Below, one piece after another: positions 8,564 to 18,611 of a stretch of 64,000 nt of DNA (position 1 is the stretch's first letter; each line of letters begins with the position of its first letter). This stretch comes from Saprospiraceae bacterium (lineage in GTDB: Bacteria; Bacteroidota; Bacteroidia; Chitinophagales; Saprospiraceae). The notes under the pieces were generated by a model. It searched no databases. It was not told the origin of the DNA and worked only from the letters and a program-made list of their open reading frames with translations. The position numbers and the translations under genes were made by a program. Location: positions 1-64,000 of the forward strand of contig JAIPBE010000008.1 in assembly GCA_021738725.1 (NCBI GenBank), in the 5' to 3' direction.

Positions 8564-11089
8564 TCAGTCAACCGCAGCCTCCAGGCTGTCTCGATCCAGA
8601 ATTGGGCCGAAGAAGATCGCATTGTCCAGCAATCCTTGTGTTCCCACTGTCATGCCCCTGAACAGGATCTGATCGGTGAATCCAATGATCTGCCCTTCAC
8701 CCATTTTCCAGGCCATTATGCCAGCTGAGCCCGGGACGAGGGTTTTGTCTTCACGAGGCAGATATCCACTGATGAGCGGATCGGCTGTACATCTCAATGG
8801 CGTGGCATAAGGGTTTTTCAGCGGGTCGAGGTACAATCCTTGAAGCCTGAACACGGAAAGTGTATCTGTCGTATATCCATATGTCAGAGGGTGCGAAGGG
8901 TCCAGTCGGGCAAATAGGGATACGCCTCTTACTGCCCGGGCCCTCGCATCCGCATCTCGTGATTCATAAGGGCGCCAGGTATCTTGGTGGTCGGTGGGCT
9001 TTCGTGCAGTGAAGGAGACCAGATCGGCACTCTTTGCCCAGGTGAGGGCATCTTGCAACAAGATCAATGTGCCCCCCCTTTGAAGCCAGTTTTTCAGATA
9101 GGCGATTTGTGTCTTCGTCCACGTATAGTTTCCTTGCGGCAAGATCAATGTGTTCATGTCATCTAGGTCATGGTTATTCCAACCCGATTGGTCCAAATGC
9201 GTCACCGGGAGATGTAACCGAGTATTCAGGTAATGCCAGACTTCACCGGCGCCATATGCACTAGTCCGGCCACCCACAACCAGTCCAATGGTCGGGGTCC
9301 TCAGTTTCTTCCAGGTGGGGCTGCCAAGGTCAGGGCCTGGAGGCTGCAATCCACGGTTCACGCCATAAATAGAAATGCCGTGTTCCCGGGCGAGATGCAT
9401 TAAGGTGTCTTGGATCGCAAGCCGATCTGTAGGTTGCTCCGCCAGAACCATGAATGACCCTGGTGCCAGGTTCAACCCACTATCCAGCGTGATCGGGACT
9501 GTGGCTACAGAAACGTTGATGCCTGCCTGCAATAATTCGGATAAAACCAGGTGGCTTCCTTGGTTGACCGCAGGGATTATCCAGGCTAGATCATTTGCGG
9601 ACACCTCAATTATAGTCATGTCGGGGTGTGGCATCCCAACAGATAAGTTGAGCTTCATCCAGGCAGTTCGGCTGACCTCCTTACAGGCAACATGGAAGAA
9701 GGATGGCAGATGCCAAGTTGATATATCATAAAAAAGGCTGTCCCGGAATTCCTTTTGAGGCGTGAATAAGGATTGGATCAGCCTGTAACCGGGTTGGTCA
9801 AGGGGGATAAAAATGTGGGACGGCTCCTCCTGGCGTACCAGGGTGGCGATCCTGTGTTGATGGAAGAAATCCTGCAATCGTTCAGCTTTGTATGGGTCAA
9901 GACCGGGATCGATCTGATAGCCTGCGACAGCATCCAGGCGTGCAGCTTCATGATTGAATGCAAAAAAGTCACGCTGATAGGTATCCAGGTCGCGGCGAAG
10001 GGCTACACCTGCCTCCAGTGATGTTCGGGCAGTCGTCAGTTGATGGAGGATGGCCTGCGGAAAGGTCAGCAGACCATGATCGGTTTCTTGCACATTGCCC
10101 CGTGCGCTGGCTTGCTCGAAGAGAATGCCGATAGTGCCAAGTGCGTCGGGATATGTGGACCCCTTACCAAAATAGAAATCGTCAAAGGTTTCTCGGGTAT
10201 AATAGAGGGTATGTAAAGTATCCAGGGAGGATGCATGAAACGCAGCTATCCTTCCGGCCATCTCCTGATTGGCCAGAGGGATGCGTGGATGTACGCGTGA
10301 TGGGACTCCGGGCTGGAAGAAAAAGGTACCACCGGACCCCATTTCATGATGATCCGTCAGGATATGCGGCTTCCAATCGTGAAAGATGGCCAGCCGGCCT
10401 CTGGTTTCAGGATGGATAGCCGGTAGCCAATCCCTGTTCAGGTCAAACCAGTAATGATTGGTTCTGGCAGAAGGCCACTGTTGATGATGCTGTCGGTCTG
10501 CTGATTGAACGGAATGTGGAGTCCCCTGATGCATATTGGCCCAGGTAGAAAATCGTTGGGTGCCATCCGGATTGAAACAAGGGTCTAACAATACCACTGA
10601 TTTCTCCAGCATCGCGATCAGGTCCGGGTCTCTGCATGCAGCCAGGTAGTACAGGTAGAGCATAGCGGCATTCGCTCCGCTGGCTTCATCGCCGTGAATG
10701 CTGAAGCCCTGGTACAGAATAACCGGAGCATTCCCGGACGTCGTGGTTCGTCCGGAGATTCGCGCCAGATGGTCGAGTCTGATGGTTTCCAACTGGCCCA
10801 GGTTATTCGGGCTGGAAATGGTCAGAAGGATCAAGGGGCGTGCCTCATGACTGGTGGCATATGGGGTCAGAACGACCCGATCAGAAACGGTTGCAACTGC
10901 ACGGGCATACGCCAGGATCTGATCGTGACTGGCGTGCCAGTCGCCCACTTGAAAGCCCAGAATCTTGGAAGGCAGGGGGATGGCTGGATCCATATTCAGC
11001 CCCGGGAGATAATCTGATATGGCCGTGCCCTGTGCTATGACACCGAGCCAGGTCAAAAATAAAAGCGGGAGACAGAATAGAGCTTTCAT
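8564..11089 (-). CDS. Secreted M14 family zinc carboxypeptidase-like protein
   Basis: An 841-residue exported protein. The signal peptide is MKALFCLPLLFLTWLGVIAQ. Residues about 50-330 are an M14 carboxypeptidase domain: HGDEASG supplies the HxxE zinc ligands, a LTDHHEMGSG segment is the likely third ligand, and FEQAS carries a plausible catalytic glutamate. The remaining 450 residues include a glutamine-amidotransferase-like alpha/beta region near the C-terminus. It lacks a T9SS sorting tail, so it probably stays periplasmic. ATG 11089 is preferred over an upstream in-frame ATG (11131) because it starts the signal peptide. It lies 81 bp downstream of the adhesin gene on the same strand. Confidence 0.85.
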   Translation of the reverse strand: MKALFCLPLLFLTWLGVIAQGTAISDYLPGLNMDPAIPLPSKILGFQVGDWHASHDQILAYARAVATVSDRVVLTPYATSHEARPLILLTISSPNNLGQLETIRLDHLARISGRTTTSGNAPVILYQGFSIHGDEASGANAAMLYLYYLAACRDPDLIAMLEKSVVLLDPCFNPDGTQRFSTWANMHQGTPHSVQSADRQHHQQWPSARTNHYWFDLNRDWLPAIHPETRGRLAIFHDWKPHILTDHHEMGSGGTFFFQPGVPSRVHPRIPLANQEMAGRIAAFHASSLDTLHTLYYTRETFDDFYFGKGSTYPDALGTIGILFEQASARGNVQETDHGLLTFPQAILHQLTTARTSLEAGVALRRDLDTYQRDFFAFNHEAARLDAVAGYQIDPGLDPYKAERLQDFFHQHRIATLVRQEEPSHIFIPLDQPGYRLIQSLFTPQKEFRDSLFYDISTWHLPSFFHVACKEVSRTAWMKLNLSVGMPHPDMTIIEVSANDLAWIIPAVNQGSHLVLSELLQAGINVSVATVPITLDSGLNLAPGSFMVLAEQPTDRLAIQDTLMHLAREHGISIYGVNRGLQPPGPDLGSPTWKKLRTPTIGLVVGGRTSAYGAGEVWHYLNTRLHLPVTHLDQSGWNNHDLDDMNTLILPQGNYTWTKTQIAYLKNWLQRGGTLILLQDALTWAKSADLVSFTARKPTDHQDTWRPYESRDADARARAVRGVSLFARLDPSHPLTYGYTTDTLSVFRLQGLYLDPLKNPYATPLRCTADPLISGYLPREDKTLVPGSAGIMAWKMGEGQIIGFTDQILFRGMTVGTQGLLDNAIFFGPILDRDSLEAAVD

Positions 11090-11170
11090 GGTATACATTC
11101 TCTGATCAGGAAGGTAAACCATATTCTCCATTCATACTTCTCCCGCTTTTTCGCCAGGTGAGGCCTGACT

Positions 11171-14100
11171 TTATGGGGTATAGACCATCGATCGATAGTA
11201 AATACCTCTGGGTGTTTTGAGTTTGCAATAATAAATGCCGGCTCCGGGGAGGGATTGATCGGTGATCTCTAGGCGATGATGCCCGGCCGGTAAAAACTGT
11301 CGTTGATGGGTCAGGACATTGCCATTGCTGTGGATGATCGACAGTTCTATTGGCCCATCTGCCGCCAGATCTACCGGGATCCAGGTTCTGTCCCGGAAAG
11401 GGTTTGGTTCGGGATCAAAGAGTGCATCCACAAGGGGTTCCGGCGATTCGCCAGGTTCGCTCCAGCGCAGGATGAGCTTTTGTGCCTTGTCGTCACTGTC
11501 ATAGGATTCGGCAGGATAGCCTGCTTCAGCCAGCCATAACCAATCCTGGTTCTGTACATCCTGTAAAGCCGTGAACGTCAGCGTGAAGAGCGGATCATCG
11601 GAAAGTTCGACCGGGAACAGGATGTTATCCCAGCTGAATCGGATGATCCCGGGGTCTGCTGATGCCACATGTTCCGGTCCGAGATTGTCGAGGGCACCTC
11701 GCTGGAGACCTTCAAATCGAACTTGTTCGGGGTCGTACCCCAAGGCCATTTGAAAGCCTGAGATCGGATCCAGATCGGACAATCGTATGGGCAATCTGAT
11801 CTTGTTACCAGATCGGATCGGCTCATTCGACATGTCGATGTTCATAAATCTGAACTGAGTAGGCGGTGTCCCACCTGTCAAGCTGCTCGACATATCTACA
11901 TCTCCGGCCTTGACGGCTTTGAAATTCAAGTCCAGAAGGCTGCTTTGGATGTTTTCCAAGTGATAGTATCCATCCCAGAATCCGGTAGGCATCCCGTCAA
12001 TACTATCTATTTCTGCGGTCAGGTCGTCTGGCATCATCCGCCAGTAGCCCGCTTTGAATCCGCCGATCTGATGCAGAATTGATTTCCGTAAACTGATCAG
12101 ATCTGCGATGGAGATGGCTTTGGACTGGTTGACATCCGCCGCCAGAATAGATTCCATCACATGCAGTGGTTTGCTCCCCACCAGGTGACCTGCTATCGCC
12201 AGGATATCTGCCGTGGTCAGCCCGTCAAGGCTACCCAGAACAGGGTAGGCTTTTACTTTCAGATTCAATCCTTTAGGATAGATCGGAGATTGATAGTCCC
12301 CCTGTGTGTTCGTCGTCGTCCAGTCGGAGTAAATCCCCAACCTGAACTGGATGGGGACTCCAGCGAGCGGCTGTCCATCCCATCGGACTACTTTTCCGGC
12401 CAGTTGCACGCCTCCATTTCCCAATCCTTTGACACAGACATCACAATTATTCAGGAAGAGAGTGTCTATGCATACAGTCTCGTTTCCGGCAGCATCCGTC
12501 GCTGTAAAAGTGATTGGAATATTCTGCAGGATATCATCACAATCAAAGATGGTTTGCGAGACACTGAGTGTGACACTTGAACAGAGGTCACTCAATGAGT
12601 CGATCATATCGTAAGGGTTCAAATGGTATGTTGAATCCGCACCAATACAATCGACGAGAGAATGACAAGACAGGAAGGGTGGTGTGGTGTCTCGAACGGA
12701 GATGGTCAGATTGCAGAACATATCATTACAAGCATCAGAGATGGTAAACGTCACATCATGGTCACCAATGGGATAGGTCCCACTGGCATCCGCACCCTGT
12801 GCATCCGCAAATGGTGAATCGTGGTTGATAATGATATAATGACCGCATTCATCAAATGCGACGACTGTATCCACAAGCACATAGGCCACGCACATATCAT
12901 TAGCAAAGACTGTGATATCCTCCGGGCAATCGATTGGTACAGGGGGGACGTTGTCTGTCAGAAAAAGCTTCTGGATATACATTGTATCATAATTGCTGCA
13001 CCAGTCTTTAATATGCCAAATGCGATAGAGCGTGTCGCATCCAGGTGTGACGGCGATCGAATCGGTAAATCCTGTTGCGAGAAGAGCGCAGTCGTCAGTG
13101 ACGATCGGCACTCCTACATTGATCGGGTCGATCGGCATGGTACAGTCAGCACTGGTATCCGCAGGCCAGATGATCACCGGCGCGGTGGTGTCGATCAATG
13201 TGATGATCTGTGTGCACTGAACAATATTACCGCCGGCATCCACAGCTGTATAGACCCGGTTGATGGTGCCCCGATGGCAGGGATCCAGGTTCTGGGTATC
13301 AACATAACCCAATGAGTCAAAAGCGCAATTGTCAGTGGCAGTGGCCAGTTGGGTCAGGTCAGGATAATCCTGATAAGCCACACAGGAAAGGATGGTGTCA
13401 TTTGGGCAGATCAATGCAGGCGGAAGGGTATCCAGAACGATCAGAGGCGCCATGCAAAGCGACATGTTTTCCCAACAATCTATCACTCGGAGGATCACCA
13501 TGGTATCGACGTCAATGAATCCACAATCGACCAACAGGCTATCCCGGAAGAGTGAATCCGGTTCGCCCATGAATTTGATCTGCCCCATGACCATCGTACA
13601 ATTATCATAGCTTCCGGCATCGACATCGTCCACATATATCGTGTCAACCCCTGCTCCATTGAGATAGCTGTAAACAGGGAAATGGCAGAGGGCCTTGGGC
13701 GGCACCTGATCCTTGACGACCAGGTCCATCGTGCAGGTACTCGAATTGAGACAGGCATCGATGGCGGTGTAATGAATTTTATAGCCTCCTTCTTTGATAT
13801 TCGGATAGGGGCCATATCCATTGCCCCCCCAGGAGGTGGTGACGATGTAATCGATGGTCGGAGAGCAAGCGTCTATGGCCAGGGCGGAGTCTAACAGGAC
13901 GGTAGCGGTACACACATTATCATCCGTACTAATGGTCTTATCGACAGGGCAAATGAGTACTGGAGGGACATTGTCTACCACTTCGATCGCTTGATTCGCA
14001 GACAGTTGCTCTCCAGTACAACAGTCCAGTGCTGTCCAGGTACGCGTGATCAACATGCCACCGGGACAGGTTGCTGTCGTGTCATCCATATAGGTAAACA

Positions 14101-14854
14101 GGATCTTGCAAAGTGGTTCTGTCGGCGCTCCGAAGACCAATGGCATTCCTGTGATTGCCGGATCAAGACTGACTGAGTCACAGGTCAACGCATTGGGACC
14201 AATCAGGTCGGAGGGGAAGGTCACATTGAAAAATGTGGCCCTTCGAATATTGATGACCTGAACACAACTGGGACTGACATTTCCGCTTTCATCGGTCGCG
14301 ATCCATCGACGTTCAATGGTCTGGATGAACTGATTGGGATGGTTGCAGGGCAGTGGTGTAATGGCCTCGTAGGTCAGTAATAAAGCCGGATCCGGATCGC
14401 AATTATCTGAGATCGTGATCGTACCGGCCTCCTGTTGACCGGAGGGCTCTGTGCAGAGGATGGTTGCCCCGGTACAGGTCAGCACGGGAGGCAACTTGTC
14501 CTGGATGAGAACCTTCCCCCAGCAACTGTTGCCGGTGGGAACATACGTGATACGGAATGTCAGATTCTGTTCCAGATAATCACAATCGACTAGATCTCCA
14601 ATGGATTGATTGGCCGCATTGTAGACGTCACTGGTGTAATCTGGCAGACAGTTGGCCTGTATATTGGCCAGACCTTTATCTGGAGTAAAATGGCCTTGAC
14701 CATTCGGATCCAGTGAGAGTTGTGTCTGTGCCAGACACGTCATCGGACATTGAGCTTGTAAACTTTGCGGTGACCAGCCGGAAAGGATTCCAAGGGCAAT
14801 AGGGGCGATCATGACCCATAGGGGCATCGACCACCGGGAGGAGTGGTGTTTCAT
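11171..14854 (-). CDS. Large T9SS cargo with HYR repeats, dockerin-like and cohesin-like modules
   Basis: A 1227-residue secreted protein with an N-terminal signal peptide ending near SLQAQ. Residues about 100-780 are a row of immunoglobulin-like HYR-type repeats, marked by recurring DxxPPVxxCP and CTxxxxxxDxxGN elements. Near residues 790-950 comes a carboxypeptidase-regulatory-like strand region and two dockerin-like calcium loops (TTADILAIAGHL and ADVNQSKAISIADLISL). Residues about 1010-1130 resemble a cohesin (ISGFQMALGYDPEQVRFEG). The last 80 residues, beginning PEPNPFRDRTWIPVDL, are a type A sorting domain. It is probably a cell-surface adhesin or scaffold. No catalytic domain is seen. 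Confidence 0.85.
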   Translation of the reverse strand: MKHHSSRWSMPLWVMIAPIALGILSGWSPQSLQAQCPMTCLAQTQLSLDPNGQGHFTPDKGLANIQANCLPDYTSDVYNAANQSIGDLVDCDYLEQNLTFRITYVPTGNSCWGKVLIQDKLPPVLTCTGATILCTEPSGQQEAGTITISDNCDPDPALLLTYEAITPLPCNHPNQFIQTIERRWIATDESGNVSPSCVQVINIRRATFFNVTFPSDLIGPNALTCDSVSLDPAITGMPLVFGAPTEPLCKILFTYMDDTTATCPGGMLITRTWTALDCCTGEQLSANQAIEVVDNVPPVLICPVDKTISTDDNVCTATVLLDSALAIDACSPTIDYIVTTSWGGNGYGPYPNIKEGGYKIHYTAIDACLNSSTCTMDLVVKDQVPPKALCHFPVYSYLNGAGVDTIYVDDVDAGSYDNCTMVMGQIKFMGEPDSLFRDSLLVDCGFIDVDTMVILRVIDCWENMSLCMAPLIVLDTLPPALICPNDTILSCVAYQDYPDLTQLATATDNCAFDSLGYVDTQNLDPCHRGTINRVYTAVDAGGNIVQCTQIITLIDTTAPVIIWPADTSADCTMPIDPINVGVPIVTDDCALLATGFTDSIAVTPGCDTLYRIWHIKDWCSNYDTMYIQKLFLTDNVPPVPIDCPEDITVFANDMCVAYVLVDTVVAFDECGHYIIINHDSPFADAQGADASGTYPIGDHDVTFTISDACNDMFCNLTISVRDTTPPFLSCHSLVDCIGADSTYHLNPYDMIDSLSDLCSSVTLSVSQTIFDCDDILQNIPITFTATDAAGNETVCIDTLFLNNCDVCVKGLGNGGVQLAGKVVRWDGQPLAGVPIQFRLGIYSDWTTTNTQGDYQSPIYPKGLNLKVKAYPVLGSLDGLTTADILAIAGHLVGSKPLHVMESILAADVNQSKAISIADLISLRKSILHQIGGFKAGYWRMMPDDLTAEIDSIDGMPTGFWDGYYHLENIQSSLLDLNFKAVKAGDVDMSSSLTGGTPPTQFRFMNIDMSNEPIRSGNKIRLPIRLSDLDPISGFQMALGYDPEQVRFEGLQRGALDNLGPEHVASADPGIIRFSWDNILFPVELSDDPLFTLTFTALQDVQNQDWLWLAEAGYPAESYDSDDKAQKLILRWSEPGESPEPLVDALFDPEPNPFRDRTWIPVDLAADGPIELSIIHSNGNVLTHQRQFLPAGHHRLEITDQSLPGAGIYYCKLKTPRGIYYRSMVYTP

Positions 14855-15027
14855 ACCTCGTACTGTATTATGCAGATCCGGATGCCCTTGGAAAGAAAAG
14901 GGACATGCATAATGGATGATAAATTCTTCTCATATGTTCGATGCAAATTCTTTGCCAATTCCGTTATTCGTAGCAATCAACTCGACAGGATAGGGGTGGT
15001 TTACATGAATCCGTCTATTTTTGCCGG

Positions 15028-15324
15028 ATGTACACCCTCTTAGTGTCTTTGGTGATCGGTCTCTTTGTGGCCATGCTATTTCTGCAGTTTTATTTCCGGA
15101 TAAAGGTGCTCAAAGTCTATCGCGTGTTGGTGCAAAACCGAGTTCAGTTCAATGCGGGGGATCTGTTCCGAAAGGACCGTTTGGCAGAAGTCAAGGAGCA
15201 GTACCCCACGAGGGCTACAGATATTCAGACCTTTGCCGACCACATCAACTATTCAGTGCGAATGGCCTCGGTATTGATCCTGCTGATTACCTTGTTTGGC
15301 GCCATATTGATGTACTTTCGCTAA
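15028..15324 (+). CDS. Small two-helix membrane protein of unknown function
   Basis: A 98-residue protein with hydrophobic segments at residues 3-22 and 75-96 separated by a charged stretch (RKDRLAEVKEQYPTR). I do not recognise the family. It begins the plus-strand cluster that continues with the oxidoreductase, lipoprotein and sugar transferase, 38 bp before the next start. Overlapping frames on the same strand have no plausible composition. Confidence 0.6.
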   Translation: MYTLLVSLVIGLFVAMLFLQFYFRIKVLKVYRVLVQNRVQFNAGDLFRKDRLAEVKEQYPTRATDIQTFADHINYSVRMASVLILLITLFGAILMYFR

Positions 15325-15362
15325 GGGATTTTTGAACACTGTCTGACCCTCAGTCACAGGAA

Positions 15363-16352
15363 ATGCAAGGGACTATGCGATATGGAGTATTCGGTGCCGG
15401 CCATCTCGGCAAGATTCATATAAAATGTATACAGGAATCATCCACTCTGGATTTGGCTGGATTTTATGATCCGGACTCTCAAGCATCGAAATCGGTCGCT
15501 GATGCTCAAGGTGTTAAGGCATATCCTTCTGCTGAAGCATTGATCGCGGATTGCGATATCATTGATATCGTCACACCTACCATTACTCATTTTCGCCTGG
15601 CTTCTATGGCATTGGAAGCTGGAAAGCATGTGTTCATCGAGAAACCGGTCACACACACTGTGGAAGAAGCGACGGCCTTGATCGCCTTGCGTGATCGGAT
15701 GAAGCTTTCTGTGCAGGTTGGCCATGTAGAACGCTTTAACCCCGCCTTTCTGGCGCTGGGCAAAAGAGAGATCAACCCGATGTTTGTGGAGGGACATCGA
15801 CTGGCCACATTCAACCCCAGGGGAACCGATGTTTCCGTAGTCCTCGACCTGATGATCCATGATCTGGATATCCTGCTCACCCTGGTGCCATCACGCGTTT
15901 CTGAGATCAGTGCCAACGGTGTATCTGTCGTCAGCGACACGCCCGACATTTGCAATGCAAGGATCACGTTTGAGAATGGTTGCGTCGCCAACCTGACAGC
16001 CAGTCGGATTTCTTTGAAGCAAATGAGGAAAATGAGGATTTTTCAGCGTGATGCTTACATTTCTCTGGATTTTCTGGAAAGAAATGCCTCCTTACTTCGT
16101 TTATATCATGAAAACCCTGGCCCCGATCTTCCAGCTATGGAACTAGAAACTCCTAAAGGGAATAAATGGATCTCAATGGAAACGCCCCCTATGGAACCAG
16201 TGAATGCGATCCGAATGGAATTGGAGACCTTTGCCGATAGCATCCAACGGTCTGTGCCTTCACCGGTTACTCTGGAAGATGGATTGGAAGCGTTGCGAGT
16301 GGCCTATCAGATCCTGGATCAAATCGAGAAGTCTAGCGCCCATGCCGTATAG
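15363..16352 (+). CDS. Gfo/Idh/MocA family NAD(P)-dependent oxidoreductase
   Basis: A 329-residue protein with a Rossmann fold at the N-terminus (GVFGAGHLGKIH), the EKP motif (HVFIEKPVTHT) around residue 95 and the following HVERFNPAF and MIHDLDILL segments that line the sugar site in this family. These enzymes oxidise or reduce sugars and sugar nucleotides. Company of a sugar-phosphate transferase suggests a part in polysaccharide precursor synthesis, but the exact substrate is not visible. The start could be ATG 15363 or 15375. The 3' end overlaps the next gene by 11 bp. Confidence 0.88.
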   Translation: MQGTMRYGVFGAGHLGKIHIKCIQESSTLDLAGFYDPDSQASKSVADAQGVKAYPSAEALIADCDIIDIVTPTITHFRLASMALEAGKHVFIEKPVTHTVEEATALIALRDRMKLSVQVGHVERFNPAFLALGKREINPMFVEGHRLATFNPRGTDVSVVLDLMIHDLDILLTLVPSRVSEISANGVSVVSDTPDICNARITFENGCVANLTASRISLKQMRKMRIFQRDAYISLDFLERNASLLRLYHENPGPDLPAMELETPKGNKWISMETPPMEPVNAIRMELETFADSIQRSVPSPVTLEDGLEALRVAYQILDQIEKSSAHAV

Positions 16353-17190
16353 TAATCGTTATATAATTCTGTCCTTTTCATTCCTGATCCTGATCCTGTC
16401 TTGTAATAAGGAGGAGCCCGTACCTGCCTGGGTGATCATACCGGAATATCAAGTGATGACCACTCCTGACCAGGGGACAGCTTTGCAAAAGATAACAGAG
16501 GTCTATGCCTATACGACCTCCAGTTTTTTAGGAGTTTTCCCGATCCCGGGGAAAATCCCCATTCTGGAGTTTGGTGAGACACAACTGGATCTGTTTCCCG
16601 GCATTCGTGCAAACGGGATCAAATCCACACCTGACATTTATGCCTTTTTCTCACGGAGCAGACAGACCCTGGACTTACAGCCCGGAAAGTTCGACACCAT
16701 TGTCCCGGTCTATACATATGATCCCCTGGTCAAGATTCGAATGGTGGAGAACTTTGAGAGTTCGATCAAGTGGTTCACGACCCAGACCGCCGGATATCCC
16801 CTGGAGATTACTACGGATAACGAAATCGAAGGGAAAGCAGGTACTTTTTTAGTGGATGAGACCGAGCCGATCTTTGAGGTGGCCACACCGGCATTCACCG
16901 ACATCCCTCTGAATAACACACCGATCTATCTGGAAATGCATTACAAGACGGAGATTCCGTTTCTGATCGGGCTGGAAGGCAGTAGTCCCTTGGTCCCCAA
17001 TGCGAAACAATACATTGCAGGTGTAAATGCCAAGGACGAATGGAACAAGATCTACTTCAGTTTGACAGATGCTTTCAATCTCTCAGATCTTGAAAGTTAT
17101 AAGGTGATCATCCGGGCTGATCTGCCCATAAATGGGTCGGTCGATTCTGGCCGTGTCTGGATTGATAATATCAAATTGATCCATCAATGA
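16342..17190 (+). CDS. Lipoprotein of unknown function
   Basis: A 282-residue protein whose N-terminus is a lipoprotein signal ending ILILSC, with the lipidated cysteine at residue 21. The rest is a beta-rich soluble domain that may be a carbohydrate-binding-type sandwich (the last 120 residues contain PIYLEMHYKTEIPF and SGRVWIDNIKL), but I cannot assign a family. ATG 16342 lies inside the 3' end of the oxidoreductase gene, and the stop overlaps the next start by ATGA, so translation of the three genes is coupled. Probably an outer-membrane or periplasmic lipoprotein. Confidence 0.7.
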   Translation: MPYSNRYIILSFSFLILILSCNKEEPVPAWVIIPEYQVMTTPDQGTALQKITEVYAYTTSSFLGVFPIPGKIPILEFGETQLDLFPGIRANGIKSTPDIYAFFSRSRQTLDLQPGKFDTIVPVYTYDPLVKIRMVENFESSIKWFTTQTAGYPLEITTDNEIEGKAGTFLVDETEPIFEVATPAFTDIPLNNTPIYLEMHYKTEIPFLIGLEGSSPLVPNAKQYIAGVNAKDEWNKIYFSLTDAFNLSDLESYKVIIRADLPINGSVDSGRVWIDNIKLIHQ

Positions 17191-18611
17191 TCCAAAGTCG
17201 GCTCCGGCGACAGGCACTGATTATCTACTTCATTGCTGACCTGATCACAGCCATTATCGGCTGGTTGGGGTTTTACCTGATCCGCAAATGGACGGAAGGA
17301 GGGGGCAGTCCGCATGAGGTCATGCAAGACCCCAATCTATATCTGGGTGTCATTATTGTTCCCGCGGGATGGATCCTGCTCTATGCCATCTTTGATGAAT
17401 ACCGGGATATCTATCGGAAAAGCCGGATGGCGACCCTGACCAAGACATTCTTTTTAACTCTGATCGGATCACTGATCCTCTTTTTCACCCTGATCCTGGA
17501 TGATGTCGTGCGCGATTTCAGGACCTATTACAGCTCCTTTTATACGCTCTTCCTGTTGCACTTTCTGCTTTTTGGTATTGTCAGGATGATCCTGTTGACA
17601 CGCGCCAGTCGCAAATTGAAGGCTGGTCTGGTGACCTTTAACACACTGATCATTGGGGGCAATCAGAATGCTGTAGAACTCTATCAGGAGATCAGCAGTC
17701 GCGAAAAGAGCCTGGGGTATAAATTCATCGGATTCGTCGATACTAATGGTCTCAGTACGAATGACCTGGCGACATTCCTGCCGAAACAGGGGGGGATTGA
17801 GGAATTGTCGGGGATCATCGAACGCGAGAATATCGAAGAGGCGATCGTGGCGATCGAGACATCTGAACACGCCAAGCTGAGTCAGATTCTCAATATCCTC
17901 TTTGATTTTGATGATCGGTTATTGGTCAAGATCATTCCGGATATGTATGATATCATGTTGGGGACGGTCAAAATGAATCACGTATACGGAGCCGTCCTTA
18001 TCGAGATCAAACGGGAGTTGATGCCGCGGTGGCAGAGACTGGTCAAGCGTGTGATGGACCTGGTCGTAGGTGCGGTGATGATGATCCTGTTCTTCCCATT
18101 GATGTTGTATCTCGCCATTCGTGTGCGGTTCTCAAGCCCCGGGCCTATTTTTTTCGCCCAGGAACGCATTGGTCAGAATGGACACCCATTCAATATTCTG
18201 AAGTTTCGGTCCATGTACGTTGATGCAGAGGATGGAGGCCCCCAATTGAGCCGGGAGGGCGACGACCGATGTACCCGCTGGGGTGCGGTCATGCGCAAGT
18301 GGCGATTGGATGAACTTCCACAATTCTGGAATGTCCTCCGTGGCGATATGTCCTTAGTGGGGCCACGTCCGGAGCGGAGGTTCTATATCGATCTGATCAG
18401 CGAACGAGCACCCCACTACAAGCAGCTGCTCAAAGTAAGACCGGGCATTACCAGCTGGGGGCAGGTCAAATACGGATATGCCTCTACTGTTGATGAGATG
18501 CTTCAGCGGCTGAAATTCGATATTCTCTACATCGAAAACATGAGCCTTGCCCTGGATTTCAAGATCCTTTTTTATACCATTCTGGTACTGCTCCAGGGGA
18601 AGGGAAAATAG
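17187..18611 (+). CDS. Exopolysaccharide biosynthesis polyprenyl glycosylphosphotransferase
   Basis: A 474-residue inner-membrane enzyme that starts repeat-unit assembly by moving a sugar phosphate onto undecaprenyl phosphate. Four or five N-terminal membrane helices (residues 10-140) precede a CoA-binding-like Rossmann domain (about 150-265) and a C-terminal bacterial sugar transferase domain with KRVMDLVVGAVMM, the ILKFRSM motif, DELPQFWNVLRGDMSLVGPRP and a final amphipathic region. Length and order match WbaP/WcaJ-type proteins. It overlaps the lipoprotein gene by 4 bp. No glycosyltransferase cluster follows, so this is an isolated initiating enzyme. Confidence 0.92.
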   Translation: MIQSRLRRQALIIYFIADLITAIIGWLGFYLIRKWTEGGGSPHEVMQDPNLYLGVIIVPAGWILLYAIFDEYRDIYRKSRMATLTKTFFLTLIGSLILFFTLILDDVVRDFRTYYSSFYTLFLLHFLLFGIVRMILLTRASRKLKAGLVTFNTLIIGGNQNAVELYQEISSREKSLGYKFIGFVDTNGLSTNDLATFLPKQGGIEELSGIIERENIEEAIVAIETSEHAKLSQILNILFDFDDRLLVKIIPDMYDIMLGTVKMNHVYGAVLIEIKRELMPRWQRLVKRVMDLVVGAVMMILFFPLMLYLAIRVRFSSPGPIFFAQERIGQNGHPFNILKFRSMYVDAEDGGPQLSREGDDRCTRWGAVMRKWRLDELPQFWNVLRGDMSLVGPRPERRFYIDLISERAPHYKQLLKVRPGITSWGQVKYGYASTVDEMLQRLKFDILYIENMSLALDFKILFYTILVLLQGKGK

